Origin: Gilliamella apicola
Lineage (GTDB): Bacteria; Pseudomonadota; Gammaproteobacteria; Enterobacterales; Orbaceae
DNA: 64,000 nt
Assembly: GCF_000599985.1 (NCBI RefSeq)
Contig: NZ_CP007445.1
Coordinates: 558,001 to 622,000, forward strand
Direction of reading: 5' to 3'
Made by a program: the position numbers and the translations under genes
In this document: positions 30,185-40,096 of the stretch, one piece after another
Layout of the letters: every line of letters starts with the position of its first letter
Numbering within the stretch: the stretch's first letter is position 1
Notes under the pieces: model-generated
Told to the model about the DNA's origin: nothing
The model's input: only the letters and a program-made list of their open reading frames with translations
Databases searched by the model: none

Positions 30185-31537
30185 ATGAATAAGATAGGAA
30201 ATAATAAAAGTGAAAGAAATACTTCAGATCTAGTTAAAGCTGCTGTTTCTGGTTGGCTTGGAACCGCATTAGAATTTATGGATTTTCAATTATATTCTTT
30301 AGGTGCAGCACTTGTATTTCATGAAATATTTTTCCCAGAACAATCAGCCATTATGGCATTAATATTAGCGATGGGAACTTACGGCGCTGGATACGTTGCA
30401 CGTATTGTTGGCGCTTTTATCTTTGGTCGCATGGGAGATGCAATTGGTAGAAAGAAAGTATTATTTATAACTATCACCATGATGGGAATTTGTACCACAT
30501 TGATAGGTTTTTTACCAACCTATGCTCAAGTCGGTATTTTAGCTCCATTAATGTTAGTGGTTTTGCGTATTATTCAAGGATTAGGTGCTGGCGCAGAAAT
30601 TTCTGGTGCTGGCACTATGCTCGCTGAATATGCGCCAAAAGGTAAACGAGGAATTGTCTCTTCACTTGTCGCTATGGGAACCAACTGTGGAACTTTAAGT
30701 GCGACAGCAATTTGGGCAATTATGTTTTTTATTCTAGATAAAGATCAACTAGTATCTTGGGGTTGGCGGGTACCATTTATTGCTAGTGTCATTGTTATGA
30801 TTTTTGCCATTTGGCTCAGAATGAATTTAAAAGAGAGTCCTGTATTTGATGATGTAAATGATACAACAGCAAAAACAATTAATAATAAACCATCAATTAA
30901 ACATATTTCACTATTTGAAATGTTTAAAAGTAAATCCTTTTGGTTAGCAACAGGTTTACGTTTTGGTCAAGCTGGGAATTCTGGTTTAATTCAAACTTTT
31001 TTAGCCGGTTACTTAGTACAAGCATTGTTATTTGAAAAAAGCATACCAACTGATGCTTTAATGATAAGTTCAATTATTGGGTTCTTTACCATTCCTTTCC
31101 TAGGTTGGTTATCAGATAAAATTGGTCGTCGTATACCTTATATCATTATGACTCTATCTGCAATTATCCTTGCTTATCCAATGTTATCCATTGTTGTTGA
31201 TAAAAATCATTCAGTAAATACCATTATGTTATGTTTAATTGTTATTCATAACGTTGCAGTATTGGGTCTATTTGCTTTAGAAAACATCACAATGGCAGAA
31301 ATGTTTGGCATGCGTAATCGATTTACTCAAATGGCGATATCTAAAGAAGCGGGTGGTCTTATTGCGGTAGGATTTGGACCAATTTTGGCGGGAATTTTCT
31401 GTAATATGGTTGACGATTGGTGGCCAATTGTTGTTATGATTATTATCTATTCATGCATTGGGTTAGTTTCTGCGATTTTAATGCCTGAGGTAAAAGATCG
31501 TAATTTAGCTGATTTAAAAGATGCAGCAGATAAATAA
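30185..31537 (+). CDS. ydfJ: MFS transporter of the metabolite:H+ symporter family (YdfJ)
   Basis: A 450-residue transporter with twelve predicted membrane helices. The family loop motif GRMGDAIGRKKVL lies between helices 2 and 3, and a second copy GWLSDKIGRRIPY in the C-terminal half. The sequence is of the MHS group (shikimate, ketoglutarate and proline/betaine permeases), and position between rspB and ydfI identifies it as YdfJ. In E. coli K-12 the Qin prophage separates ydfJ from rspB (from memory); here the locus is uninterrupted. It presumably imports the hexonate used by RspA, RspB and YdfI. Confidence 0.9.
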   Translation: MNKIGNNKSERNTSDLVKAAVSGWLGTALEFMDFQLYSLGAALVFHEIFFPEQSAIMALILAMGTYGAGYVARIVGAFIFGRMGDAIGRKKVLFITITMMGICTTLIGFLPTYAQVGILAPLMLVVLRIIQGLGAGAEISGAGTMLAEYAPKGKRGIVSSLVAMGTNCGTLSATAIWAIMFFILDKDQLVSWGWRVPFIASVIVMIFAIWLRMNLKESPVFDDVNDTTAKTINNKPSIKHISLFEMFKSKSFWLATGLRFGQAGNSGLIQTFLAGYLVQALLFEKSIPTDALMISSIIGFFTIPFLGWLSDKIGRRIPYIIMTLSAIILAYPMLSIVVDKNHSVNTIMLCLIVIHNVAVLGLFALENITMAEMFGMRNRFTQMAISKEAGGLIAVGFGPILAGIFCNMVDDWWPIVVMIIIYSCIGLVSAILMPEVKDRNLADLKDAADK

Positions 31538-31552
31538 AAAATGGAAAAAATA

Positions 31553-33034
31553 ATGAAATTATCAAATCAAACTTTATCACAACTACCTGAAGCGGTAGTT
31601 GTACCAAATTATGATAGAAATCAGCTTAAAACTAAAATCGTTCATCTTGGTTTTGGTGCTTTTCATCGTGCTCATCAAGCTATATTTGCCGATATTTTAG
31701 CAACCGAACATGGTAGTGATTGGGGATATTGTGAAGTCAATTTAATTGGTGGTGAAAAACAAATCGCTGATCTTAAAGAACAAAATTATTTATTTAGTGT
31801 TTGTGAGATGTCTTATGATAACTGGTCTACTCGAGTAGTGGGGGTCGCCAAAGAAGCATTACATGCAGATACAGATGGTATAGCAAAAATTCTAGAGGTT
31901 ATGACGCGTCCAGAAATTGCAATTATCTCAATAACTGTCACCGAAAAAGGTTATTGCTATTTACCCGCAACAGCATCAATTGATATCAATAATGTACTTA
32001 TTCAACACGATCTTAATAATCCAACTAATCCTAAAAGTGTGCCGGGTGTCATCGTTGAGGCGTTACGTATCCGTAAAGAAAAAGGCTTAAAACCCTTTTC
32101 AGTAATGTCTTGTGACAATATGCCAGAAAATGGTCATGTAACACGTAACGTAGTTTTGGCTTTAGCAAAAATAAGAGATGCAAACTTATCCCAATGGATT
32201 GAAGAGAATGTCAGCTTTCCATCTACTATGGTTGATCGTATTGTGCCTGCAGTAACGCCAGATACAATGGCAAAAATACAAAATCAATTGGGTGGCATTG
32301 AGGATCCAGCCGGTGTTGCTGGAGAACCATTCAAGCAATGGGTAATTGAAGATAATTTTGTCGCAGGTCGTCCAGAATGGCAAAAAGCTGGTGCGGAATT
32401 AGTCAATGATGTTTTACCTTATGAAGAAATGAAATTACGCATGCTAAACGGTAGCCACTCCTTTTTTGCCTATCTAGGCTATTTAGCTGGATATTTACAC
32501 ATAGATGAATGTATGCAAGATCCTTATTATGTGAAAGCAGCTCGTCACCTTATGTTACAAGAACAAGCAACAACCTTACGCGTAAAAGGTGTCGATTTAT
32601 CAGCTTATGCCGATTCGTTGCTTGATCGCTATCGTAACACAGGTCTTAAACATCGTACTTGGCAAATTGCAATGGACGGTACATTAAAGTTACCACAACG
32701 AATGCTTGATTCAGTCCGTTATCATTTAGCCAATAATACACCATTTGATTGTTTGGCGTTAGGTATTGCTGCTTGGATGCGATATGTTAGTGGTATCGAT
32801 GATAATGGTAAGGATATTGAAGTTAGTGATCCATCCGCAGAGCAATTAAAAGAGTTGGTATCAAATAGTCCAGATAATCAAGAGCGAGTTAAAGCATTAT
32901 TATCATTAACGCATGTTTTTGGTACTGATTTATCTAACGATCAATATTTTATAGATCAAGTTACCAACGCTTATTTATCTTTAAGAGATAAAGGTGCTAA
33001 ACAGACCGTTGAACAATTAGTCCATCTTTTTTAA
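31553..33034 (+). CDS. ydfI: mannitol-dehydrogenase-family oxidoreductase YdfI (mannonate oxidoreductase type)
   Basis: A polyol-specific long-chain dehydrogenase of about 493 residues, close to E. coli YdfI. The NAD-binding segment is [13 protein letters not shown] and the catalytic K-N-H motif is in [10 protein letters not shown]. This family interconverts D-fructuronate and D-mannonate (UxuB) or mannitol and fructose, which suits a neighbour of a mannonate-dehydratase-like RspA. An ATG at 31541 adds four residues but lacks a ribosome site; gga lies seven bases before 31553, so I chose that. Last gene before a terminator. Confidence 0.92.
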   Translation: MKLSNQTLSQLPEAVVVPNYDRNQLKTKIVHLGFGAFHRAHQAIFADILATEHGSDWGYCEVNLIGGEKQIADLKEQNYLFSVCEMSYDNWSTRVVGVAKEALHADTDGIAKILEVMTRPEIAIISITVTEKGYCYLPATASIDINNVLIQHDLNNPTNPKSVPGVIVEALRIRKEKGLKPFSVMSCDNMPENGHVTRNVVLALAKIRDANLSQWIEENVSFPSTMVDRIVPAVTPDTMAKIQNQLGGIEDPAGVAGEPFKQWVIEDNFVAGRPEWQKAGAELVNDVLPYEEMKLRMLNGSHSFFAYLGYLAGYLHIDECMQDPYYVKAARHLMLQEQATTLRVKGVDLSAYADSLLDRYRNTGLKHRTWQIAMDGTLKLPQRMLDSVRYHLANNTPFDCLALGIAAWMRYVSGIDDNGKDIEVSDPSAEQLKELVSNSPDNQERVKALLSLTHVFGTDLSNDQYFIDQVTNAYLSLRDKGAKQTVEQLVHLF

Positions 33035-33060
33035 CACAACTAACAATAATTAATAAAACC

Positions 33061-33096
33061 AAAGTGTAATAATCAGTAGTATTGTTACACTTTTTT
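33061..33096 (+). terminator. intrinsic terminator after ydfI
   Basis: AAAGTGTAA (33061-33069) pairs with TTACACTTT (33085-33093), followed by T residues to 33096. It closes the rspA-rspB-ydfJ-ydfI unit ahead of rspR. Confidence 0.8.
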
Positions 33097-33217
33097 AACT
33101 GTTTGAATATAAAACAGAACCTATTTTATTGTTATGGATATTTATTAAAAAAACTTTTCTTATACAAAAAAATCACCTACTATTCTTAGTTATTTATTCT
33201 TTTACATAAGATGGTAT

Positions 33218-33901
33218 ATGTTTAAATCTATCGACTTAAATATTTCTGAACCTGTTAATCAACAAATTTATCGTACATTAAGAAAAGCTATCATTACCTG
33301 TTATGTATTACCGGGTGTTTTACTTTCAGAAAAAGAAATTTCCAGTCAATTCAATGTTTCTCGCCAACCTGTTCGTGAAGCATTCATTAAACTAGCTGAA
33401 GCAGGTCTTGTGCAAATTCTTCCTCAACGTGGCACATTTGTAACGAAAATTTCTATCAAAAAAGTAGTGGATGGTCAATTTATTCGTGAAGCAGTTGAAT
33501 GTGCCATTATCAAGCGGGCAGCTAAAGAGATTAGCCAATCAGACATTTTACTGTTACAAAAAAATCTTGCGGAACAAAAACAGGCCAATGAACGTGAAGA
33601 CATAAGCTATTTTTTGGAAAAAGATGACGAATTTCATCAAATAATCATGAATGTAATTGATTGTCCTATGGCATGGCAAACAGTCGAAAATATCAAAGCA
33701 ATGATGGATAGAGTAAGATATTTAACATTAGAAGATGTTTCACCACCAGAAGATCTAGTTAAACAACATGAAAAAATCTTAATTGCATTGGAAAATCATG
33801 ATCCAGAGCTTGCAGCACAGGCTTTACACGAACATTTGTCGGCGATTCTACAAACTATAACAATCGTGTCGCAGCAAAAAAATGAATGGTTTGTTGATTA
33901 A
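33218..33901 (+). CDS. rspR: GntR/FadR-family regulator RspR (YdfH)
   Basis: A 227-residue transcription factor (E. coli RspR/YdfH 228). The N-terminal winged helix has the GntR signature LSEKEISSQFNVSRQPVREAFIKLAEAGLV (about residues 31-60) followed by the RGTFV wing. The C-terminal FCD domain (about 80-215) has the metal/effector-binding Asp and His residues in DDEFHQ and HEKILIALENHD. In E. coli this protein represses rspAB. It is separately transcribed here, on the same strand as the operon it should control. Confidence 0.94.
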   Translation: MFKSIDLNISEPVNQQIYRTLRKAIITCYVLPGVLLSEKEISSQFNVSRQPVREAFIKLAEAGLVQILPQRGTFVTKISIKKVVDGQFIREAVECAIIKRAAKEISQSDILLLQKNLAEQKQANEREDISYFLEKDDEFHQIIMNVIDCPMAWQTVENIKAMMDRVRYLTLEDVSPPEDLVKQHEKILIALENHDPELAAQALHEHLSAILQTITIVSQQKNEWFVD

Positions 33902-34050
33902 TATTACTTTATTTTTTGATTATAAAATCAGACTATTTATTAACTGGTAGATTCATAGATTAGCTTATTTAGTTAAAAAAATTAATAAAATGACTGGTTA
34001 TAGTTATAACGCTATAATGTTTTTTTGAACAAAATAGTTAAGGTTGTAAT

Positions 34051-34329
34051 ATGATTAAACAAGTAAAAATTAAAGTGAGTGGACGGGTACAAGGGGTTGG
34101 ATTTCGTTTTTTTACTTATCAACAAGCGCAAAAATTTGGCTTATTTGGATACGTTAAAAATTTGGATAATGGTGATGTTGAAATTCTTGTTCAAGGGGAC
34201 AGTTTGCAAGTAACTAATTTTACTCAATGGCTTAACCAAGGTGGGCCTGCTTCTGCTCGTATTAACAATATTGATATTTGTGAATTAATACCTGAAAACG
34301 ATTTATCTTCTTTTAATATCCGATATTAA
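34051..34329 (+). CDS. acyP: acylphosphatase
   Basis: A 92-residue acylphosphatase (E. coli AcyP/YccX 92) that hydrolyses carboxyl-phosphate bonds. The signature GRVQGVGFR has the substrate-binding Arg19, and Asn37 in GYVKNLDNGDVE orients the nucleophilic water. An aaggttg ribosome site precedes the ATG. It stands alone, between rspR and a convergent gene. Confidence 0.95.
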   Translation: MIKQVKIKVSGRVQGVGFRFFTYQQAQKFGLFGYVKNLDNGDVEILVQGDSLQVTNFTQWLNQGGPASARINNIDICELIPENDLSSFNIRY

Positions 34330-34431
34330 TATATATAAATAAGTTAATCTTATGAATTTTAATAGTAGTAACTCAGTTTTCTAAATAATGGTTATAAAGT
34401 TAGCTAATATATAATATTCTAAAATTCGCTT

Positions 34432-35022
34432 TTAACGCTTACGTAAATAACCTAAAACATGATAAGCATCTATTGTCCATAATCCATCTTTATAAATTAA
34501 TGGAAAAGTAGCTCGACTACTAGCGGTAGGGCCTGGATTTTGCTGAATGATCTCAATATTATTATCAGTAACTTCACTGATGATGGCTACATGACCATAT
34601 TTAGACCAACCTAATACAATAATATCGTCAACTTGAGGTTTAGTGGAGGAACCATTATGGAACTGAAGTAAATTCCGTCTAGGATTTAGACTTCCATCCT
34701 TTATTGAATCATCAAAAAAATCTTTAGCATGACCATAACTGTCAGGCATTTTATGATTAAATCGTTCGTAATAGTAGCGTTTAATAAATTCAACACACTG
34801 GTACTTCAGCCCTAAATTATAACCGTCTTTTGCTACATTCCTACCACTTACATGATCTATATCACCGTTATAATAAACTTTAACACCATTAAATTCATCA
34901 ACAATCATGCCAATTTTACTTTCATTAACGTTTGAATCAGCATAAACAACACGACAAAAACCATAACCTGATAATATTGATAAAATAATTATTGATAAAA
35001 TAATTTTTTTAAAGCTTAACAA
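34432..35022 (-). CDS. secreted CHAP-domain cysteine hydrolase
   Basis: A 196-residue protein with an N-terminal Sec signal peptide (hydrophobic 6-22, cleavage probably after VVYA at about 28) and a CHAP amidase domain. Catalytic residues are Cys76 (YQCVEFIKRYY), His144 (YGHVAII) and Asn162 (QQNPG). The sequence around the cysteine is most like the amidase half of glutathionylspermidine synthetase/amidase. A periplasmic CHAP protein could cut peptidoglycan peptides or a glutathionyl-polyamine. Not linked to an operon; convergent with acyP and divergent from lptC. Confidence 0.8.
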   Translation of the reverse strand: MLSFKKIILSIIILSILSGYGFCRVVYADSNVNESKIGMIVDEFNGVKVYYNGDIDHVSGRNVAKDGYNLGLKYQCVEFIKRYYYERFNHKMPDSYGHAKDFFDDSIKDGSLNPRRNLLQFHNGSSTKPQVDDIIVLGWSKYGHVAIISEVTDNNIEIIQQNPGPTASSRATFPLIYKDGLWTIDAYHVLGYLRKR

Positions 35023-35338
35023 AATTTGTGGTTCCTATTACGTATCTTTTCATCATTAATCTAATAATTTTGATATATTTGTATCTTAAAAAAGAAAAAT
35101 GTGTTGATCCAAACAAGTGTTAAATTTTACCATTAAATGTCATCTGTTTTATAGTAAAAAAGAAAATATATAAGTAAATTATCAATGTTTTCAATTATTA
35201 TCTTGTGGTTACTTAACTTCTTTTAATGTCAGATATTAATTTAATAAAAAATAAAGTAAAATAACCAAATTACAGAACCTAAAGATAACGATTTATCCTT
35301 GTTATTGATTAAACTTATTCGTGTGATAAAAATATGCT
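35023..35338. other. divergent intergenic region, CHAP gene and lptC
   Basis: About 316 AT-rich bases that must contain both outward promoters. I see several -10-like hexamers but no convincing -35/-10 pair, no clear operator and no RNA structure. The lptC start lacks a good ribosome site. Confidence 0.5.
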
Positions 35339-35902
35339 ATGAATAAAAAAAACTTAATCTATATCTTAATTATCATTGTGGTCGTTGGTGTTTATTATAA
35401 TTATCAGAAAGATGATGACTCAGATTCAATGTCAACAATTAACTTATCTGATACACCAATATATCAAAGTGATAATATGATAACGAATATTTATGACATA
35501 TCAGGAGAGATCATCTACAAAATTGAATCAGTTAAAGTTAGACATTTTGATGAATCAAATAATACTGAATTTGATTTACCAAATTTGACTATTTATGATC
35601 GGGAGCATTCTGCTACATGGAATATTCACTCTCAAACAGCGACATTAACTAATGATAAACTGATTTATCTTAATCAAAATGTTCAATTAGATAATTTAAC
35701 TACTGATGCTCAATTACAGCATGTATTAACAGATAATGCTATTATTGATTTAACAAGCCAAAATGTCACCTCTAAAGATCTTGTTACTATTAAAGGAGTT
35801 GGCTTTTTTTCAACAGGGCAAGGATTAATTGGAAATTTACGGACAAAAACCGCTAATATACTTGAAAATATAAAAACTTATTATAACACTGAGGCACAAT
35901 AA
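35339..35902 (+). CDS. lptC: LPS export protein LptC
   Basis: A 187-residue bitopic protein (E. coli LptC 191): one N-terminal membrane helix (about residues 6-20) and a periplasmic beta-jellyroll that passes LPS from the LptB2FG extractor to LptA. The YDISGEIIYKIESVKVRHFD strand pattern and the QNVQLDNLTTDAQL repeats fit the family. It is the first gene of lptC-lptA-lptB-rpoN, 3 bases before lptA. Confidence 0.9.
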   Translation: MNKKNLIYILIIIVVVGVYYNYQKDDDSDSMSTINLSDTPIYQSDNMITNIYDISGEIIYKIESVKVRHFDESNNTEFDLPNLTIYDREHSATWNIHSQTATLTNDKLIYLNQNVQLDNLTTDAQLQHVLTDNAIIDLTSQNVTSKDLVTIKGVGFFSTGQGLIGNLRTKTANILENIKTYYNTEAQ

Positions 35903-35905
35903 AAA

Positions 35906-36484
35906 ATGAGATTGCAAAAACGGTTTATTTATCCATTATTTTTTATATTATTTATTTCATATGGTTGTTTTGCCGATGAGCCAAATACATCAACATCCGA
36001 AGAACAGCCAAGTACATTAACATCTGAAGAACAGCCAGATAACAAGATGTTAATTAATAATAAACCTATTACGATAGATGCCAATAATCAACAGATTGAT
36101 ATTGATAAAAATATCATAACATTTAGCGGTAAGGTGCAAATAACTCAAGATGGTTTAACTATTTTAGCTGATAAAGTGATAGTAACTGATATGCAGGATT
36201 CTACAAAACAGAAAATTACAGCTTATGGTAATCCAGTAAATTTTAAACAAATATTACCTCAAAATAATAAAGTTGTGACAGGACATTCAGGGCAAGTTAT
36301 CTATGATGTTAAAAAAAATACCGTGACCTTACTCAATAATGCGGAATTATTTCAACAGGATAATCACGTGGTTAGTTCAATTATTACTTATAATGTGAAA
36401 AAACAGTTGATACTAGCTCAACCTAAAAAAGGGCGAGTAAAAAGCACTATTATTGCAAGTCAAGTTAAAGAGATAAATAAATAA
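35906..36484 (+). CDS. lptA: LPS transport periplasmic protein LptA
   Basis: A 192-residue periplasmic bridge protein (E. coli LptA 185) that stacks into the trans-envelope LPS conduit. The signal peptide ends near CFA-DEP (about residue 23). The OstA-type beta-jellyroll starts at about 50 ([21 protein letters not shown]). Between them is a short acidic insert made of two near-identical 9-residue repeats ending SEEQP (27-bp DNA repeats at 35984-36010 and 36011-36037). Its stop is one base from the lptB start. Confidence 0.93.
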   Translation: MRLQKRFIYPLFFILFISYGCFADEPNTSTSEEQPSTLTSEEQPDNKMLINNKPITIDANNQQIDIDKNIITFSGKVQITQDGLTILADKVIVTDMQDSTKQKITAYGNPVNFKQILPQNNKVVTGHSGQVIYDVKKNTVTLLNNAELFQQDNHVVSSIITYNVKKQLILAQPKKGRVKSTIIASQVKEINK

Positions 36485-36485
36485 A

Positions 36486-37211
36486 ATGTCAATCTTAAAA
36501 GCGGAAAATTTAGCCAAAATTTACAAGAAACGTCGTGTGGTTGAAGATGTCAGTTTAACTGTAAACTCAGGTGAAATTGTTGGTTTATTAGGACCTAATG
36601 GTGCGGGTAAAACCACCACTTTTTATATGGTTGTCGGTATTGTGACTTTAAATGCCGGTAAAATATTTCTTGATGATCATGATATAAGCATATTGCCTTT
36701 ACATGAACGAGCTCAAAAGGGAATTGGTTATTTACCGCAAGAAGCATCAATTTTTAGAAAACTCTCGGTTATTGACAATATTATGGCCATTTTAGAAACA
36801 CGCAATGATATTGATAAAAGCGAAAAAATTGCCCGAGCAGAAGAACTCCTTGAAGAATTTCATATTACCCACATACGTGACAGTATCGGACAATCTTTAT
36901 CTGGTGGTGAAAGACGCAGAGTTGAAATTGCTAGGGCGTTAGCGGCTAACCCTAAATTTATTTTACTTGACGAACCTTTTGCTGGGGTTGATCCTATATC
37001 GGTTATTGATATTAAAAATATCATTAAGCATTTACGCGATAGAGGACTTGGCGTATTAATTACGGACCACAATGTGCGCGAAACGTTAGATGTCTGTGAA
37101 CGTGCATATATTGTGAATAAAGGACATTTAATTGCTGAAGGTACACCAAGTGATATCTTAAGTAACGAATATGTTAAACGCGTTTACTTAGGAAATGAAT
37201 TTAGATTATGA
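36486..37211 (+). CDS. lptB: LPS export ABC transporter ATP-binding protein LptB
   Basis: A 241-residue ABC ATPase, the same length as E. coli LptB, that powers LPS extraction with LptF and LptG. Walker A GPNGAGKT is at 36-43, the signature LSGGERRR in the middle, Walker B FILLDEP, and the switch His in [10 protein letters not shown]. The gene overlaps rpoN by four bases (ATGA), an arrangement conserved in enterobacteria. Confidence 0.97.
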   Translation: MSILKAENLAKIYKKRRVVEDVSLTVNSGEIVGLLGPNGAGKTTTFYMVVGIVTLNAGKIFLDDHDISILPLHERAQKGIGYLPQEASIFRKLSVIDNIMAILETRNDIDKSEKIARAEELLEEFHITHIRDSIGQSLSGGERRRVEIARALAANPKFILLDEPFAGVDPISVIDIKNIIKHLRDRGLGVLITDHNVRETLDVCERAYIVNKGHLIAEGTPSDILSNEYVKRVYLGNEFRL

Positions 37212-38626
37212 TAAGACCCAGTTTACAACTGAAAATTTCCCAACAGTTGTCAATGACACCTCAACTTCAACTAGCGATTCGATTGTTGCAGTTGTCAACG
37301 TTAGAATTACAACAAGAAATTCAAACAGCACTTGAAAATAATCCATTACTTGAGATTGTAGATCAATATGATGAAGTCAATATTGAACAAATTGAGTTAA
37401 ATGAAAATGTTGATACTCGTGAAGCCTTAGATAGCCGAGAAATTCCAGACGATATTCCACTTGATGCTTCTTTAGATGATATTTATACAGCAGGTACACC
37501 TTCTGGAACTCATTCTGATTATCGTAATGATGAATTACCGGTTTTCCAAGGTGAAACCCATGAAACATTATATGATTATTTAAAGTGGCAACTTGATTTA
37601 ACTCCTTTTAGCGATATTGATCGTGCCATTGCTGTGTCAATTATTGATGCTATCGATGAAAGAGGCTATTTGACCGTTTCACTGGATGAAATCCTAGAAG
37701 AACAAGGTAACGATGAGATTGAACTTGAAGAAGTTGAAACCGTTTTAAAACGAATTTGGCATTTTGATCCAATCGGCGTTGGTGCCAGAACATTGCAAGA
37801 GTGTTTATCTATCCAAATTCAATATTTGACTCCACCAATATTTGTTAAACAGATTATTGATAATTATCTTGATTTATTAGCGGTTCGCGATTATCGAACA
37901 TTAAAAAAAATGTTGAATGCAACAGATGAACAACTTAAAGAGTCCATCGATTTTATTCAACACTTACAACCTTATCCGGGTGATTCGGTAAATACCACTC
38001 CGCCTGATTATGTGATCCCAGATGTGGTAGTCAAAAAAATGAATGGGCGATGGATTGTTGAACTAAATAATGACACGATACCGAATTTGCGCATCAACCA
38101 GCAATATGCAGCTATGGAAAAAATTGCTAGTCAAAGCGATAGTCAATACATAAAATCACATTTGCAAGATGCCAATTGGTTTATTAAAAGTATTGAAAAT
38201 CGTAACGAAACCTTGTTGAAAGTTAGCCAATTTATAGTTGAACATCAACAAGAGTTTTTCGAGCATGGTGCAGAATATATGAAACCAATGATTCTGTCTG
38301 ATGTGGCTACAGCGATTGATATGCATGAATCTACGATTTCTCGTGTAACTACTCAAAAATATTTACAGTGCCCAGCTGGAATATTTGAATTAAAATTCTT
38401 TTTTTCAAGCCATGTTAATACTGAATCTGGGGGCGAAGCATCGTCTACTGCTATTCGAGCTTTAATTAAAAAATATATATCCGCAGAAGACAGTAAAAAA
38501 CCATTGAGCGACAGTAAATTAGTTTCAATGTTAGAAAAACAAGGGATTATTATCGCTCGAAGGACCGTGGCCAAATACCGCGAAGCTTTGTCCATTCCAC
38601 CATCGAGTCAGCGAAAACAGCTTTGA
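37208..38626 (+). CDS. rpoN: RNA polymerase sigma-54 factor
   Basis: A 472-residue sigma-54 (E. coli RpoN 477). Region I is the glutamine/leucine-rich [21 protein letters not shown] start; the acidic region II follows (about 55-115); the core-binding and helix-turn-helix DNA-binding domains come next; the RpoN box [10 protein letters not shown] is at 450-459. In E. coli hpf, ptsN and rapZ follow; here a hairpin and a convergent gene follow, so that downstream part of the cluster is missing or moved. Confidence 0.97.
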   Translation: MIRPSLQLKISQQLSMTPQLQLAIRLLQLSTLELQQEIQTALENNPLLEIVDQYDEVNIEQIELNENVDTREALDSREIPDDIPLDASLDDIYTAGTPSGTHSDYRNDELPVFQGETHETLYDYLKWQLDLTPFSDIDRAIAVSIIDAIDERGYLTVSLDEILEEQGNDEIELEEVETVLKRIWHFDPIGVGARTLQECLSIQIQYLTPPIFVKQIIDNYLDLLAVRDYRTLKKMLNATDEQLKESIDFIQHLQPYPGDSVNTTPPDYVIPDVVVKKMNGRWIVELNNDTIPNLRINQQYAAMEKIASQSDSQYIKSHLQDANWFIKSIENRNETLLKVSQFIVEHQQEFFEHGAEYMKPMILSDVATAIDMHESTISRVTTQKYLQCPAGIFELKFFFSSHVNTESGGEASSTAIRALIKKYISAEDSKKPLSDSKLVSMLEKQGIIIARRTVAKYREALSIPPSSQRKQL

Positions 38627-38650
38627 GCATAGACTAATTACAAAGCTGTT
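38616..38650 (+). terminator. 10-bp hairpin at the end of rpoN
   Basis: AACAGCTTTG (38616-38625) pairs fully with CAAAGCTGTT (38641-38650). The left arm overlaps the rpoN stop codon. No U-run; it separates convergent genes. Confidence 0.55.
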
Positions 38651-38673
38651 ATATAACCATTTGGATTGAGAAA

Positions 38674-39438
38674 TCAAACAATTTTACTGGTTTCAATAAC
38701 CATCATATCAGTAGTAAATGAGCCATCAGGTTGCAGTTCAAAATAGTTTTGTGTATCACTAGCAGCCGTTACTTGATAGGCTCTAATTGCTTCCACTAAT
38801 CGAGTCGGTGTGCGCATGCGTTTAACCCATGTATCAAAAGAGAGTGTTAAACGATGGCGAGCAATATTATTGATAGTAAAACCTGCCTCGGTCAAAAAAG
38901 TTAACCATTCACCCGGTGTATAGTCACGAACATGTGATGTATCACGCAAGGCTTCAATAGTTTGTAACCAGATATCTAATACTGGATGTCCGGGAGATAC
39001 CACATCCATAATTATCAATTTGCCATTAGGTTTAGTAATCCTATGTAGTTCACATAAACTTTTACCCACATCGTGCCAATGATGTGCGGAATAGCGACTT
39101 GCGACAATATCAAATTGACTATCAGCAAAAGGTTGTTGTTCGGCATAACCTTGCACAGTGGTTAGATTATTTAAACCTCTTTCTTTAGCTGTTTGAGAAA
39201 CGACAGATAACATTTCATCGGATAGATCATAAGCGATAACATGTTTTACGTGCTGTGCAGCAATAAAACTAACATGACCAGCACCACAGCCCATATCAAG
39301 TAATTGAGCATCAGGATAGTTAGCAAGCAAGTTAGATAAATATTGCAGATCGGGACCTTGGGCGTGAACTTTACTGGTTAGATAGGCGTTGGCTTGTTCA
39401 CCAAATTGTTGTTTTACGTGATCATGATGTGTTGCCAT
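38674..39438 (-). CDS. yafE: class-I SAM-dependent methyltransferase, YafE-like
   Basis: A 254-residue methyltransferase with a Rossmann SAM-binding domain: motif I LLDMGCGAGH (about 46-55), the acidic strand end IAYDLS, and the FDIVASRYSAHHW segment. It is similar to UbiE/Coq5-type enzymes and, as I recall it, closest to E. coli YafE; the substrate is unknown. It lies downstream of leuD on the same strand, beyond a hairpin, so it may be partly co-transcribed with leuABCD, but nothing suggests a leucine role. Confidence 0.8.
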   Translation of the reverse strand: MATHHDHVKQQFGEQANAYLTSKVHAQGPDLQYLSNLLANYPDAQLLDMGCGAGHVSFIAAQHVKHVIAYDLSDEMLSVVSQTAKERGLNNLTTVQGYAEQQPFADSQFDIVASRYSAHHWHDVGKSLCELHRITKPNGKLIIMDVVSPGHPVLDIWLQTIEALRDTSHVRDYTPGEWLTFLTEAGFTINNIARHRLTLSFDTWVKRMRTPTRLVEAIRAYQVTAASDTQNYFELQPDGSFTTDMMVIETSKIV

Positions 39439-39455
39439 GGCGATTTTCCATTGTT

Positions 39456-39474
39456 AGGCGCCAAAAGGGCGCCT
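39456..39474 (-). terminator. GC-rich hairpin after leuD
   Basis: AGGCGCC (39456-39462) pairs with GGCGCCT (39468-39474) over a 5-base loop, between leuD and the methyltransferase gene. No U-run on the minus strand, so termination would be incomplete. Confidence 0.45.
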
Positions 39475-39482
39475 TAAAACGA

Positions 39483-40085
39483 TTAAGCTAAAAAGGTTGG
39501 GATTTTGTTTTCAAATGAGCTGATAGCATCTTCATGCTGTAAGGTTAATCCAATATTATCCAAGCCATTTAATAAACAGTGACGTTTAAACGCATCAATT
39601 TTAAATGAATATTGTTTTTCGCCTGCAATCACAACTTCGTTAACCAGATCGATGGTAAATTCGATCCCTTCGTTAGCCTCAACAATTTTGAATAATTCAT
39701 CAATATCATCTTCTGATAGATTAACTAACAGCAACTGATTATTAAACGAGTTATTATAAAAAATATCTGCAAAACTTGAACCTATGATGGTTTTAAAACC
39801 ATAATCCGCAAGTGCCCATGGTGCATGTTCACGTGATGAACCACAACCAAAATTTTCGCGTGCTAATAAAATACTGGCACCTTTATAACGTGGTTTGTTC
39901 AATACAAAATCGGGATTTGGTTGCTGACCGGCATCATCTAAAAAACGCCATTCATGAAATGCATGTTTACCAAAGCCAGTACGGGTTACTTTTTGTAAGA
40001 ACTGCTTAGGGATAATTGCATCAGTATCAACATTAGCCGCATCTAAAGGTACGACTAGTCCGGTATGTTTAGTAAATTTAGCCAT
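39483..40085 (-). CDS. leuD: 3-isopropylmalate dehydratase small subunit
   Basis: A 200-residue swivel-domain subunit (E. coli LeuD 201) that pairs with LeuC to isomerise 2- to 3-isopropylmalate. The substrate-contact loop [15 protein letters not shown] is intact. It follows leuC by 11 bases with a gga-type ribosome site and is the last gene of the leuABCD operon. Confidence 0.97.
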   Translation of the reverse strand: MAKFTKHTGLVVPLDAANVDTDAIIPKQFLQKVTRTGFGKHAFHEWRFLDDAGQQPNPDFVLNKPRYKGASILLARENFGCGSSREHAPWALADYGFKTIIGSSFADIFYNNSFNNQLLLVNLSEDDIDELFKIVEANEGIEFTIDLVNEVVIAGEKQYSFKIDAFKRHCLLNGLDNIGLTLQHEDAISSFENKIPTFLA

Positions 40086-40096
40086 GACGAGCCTCC

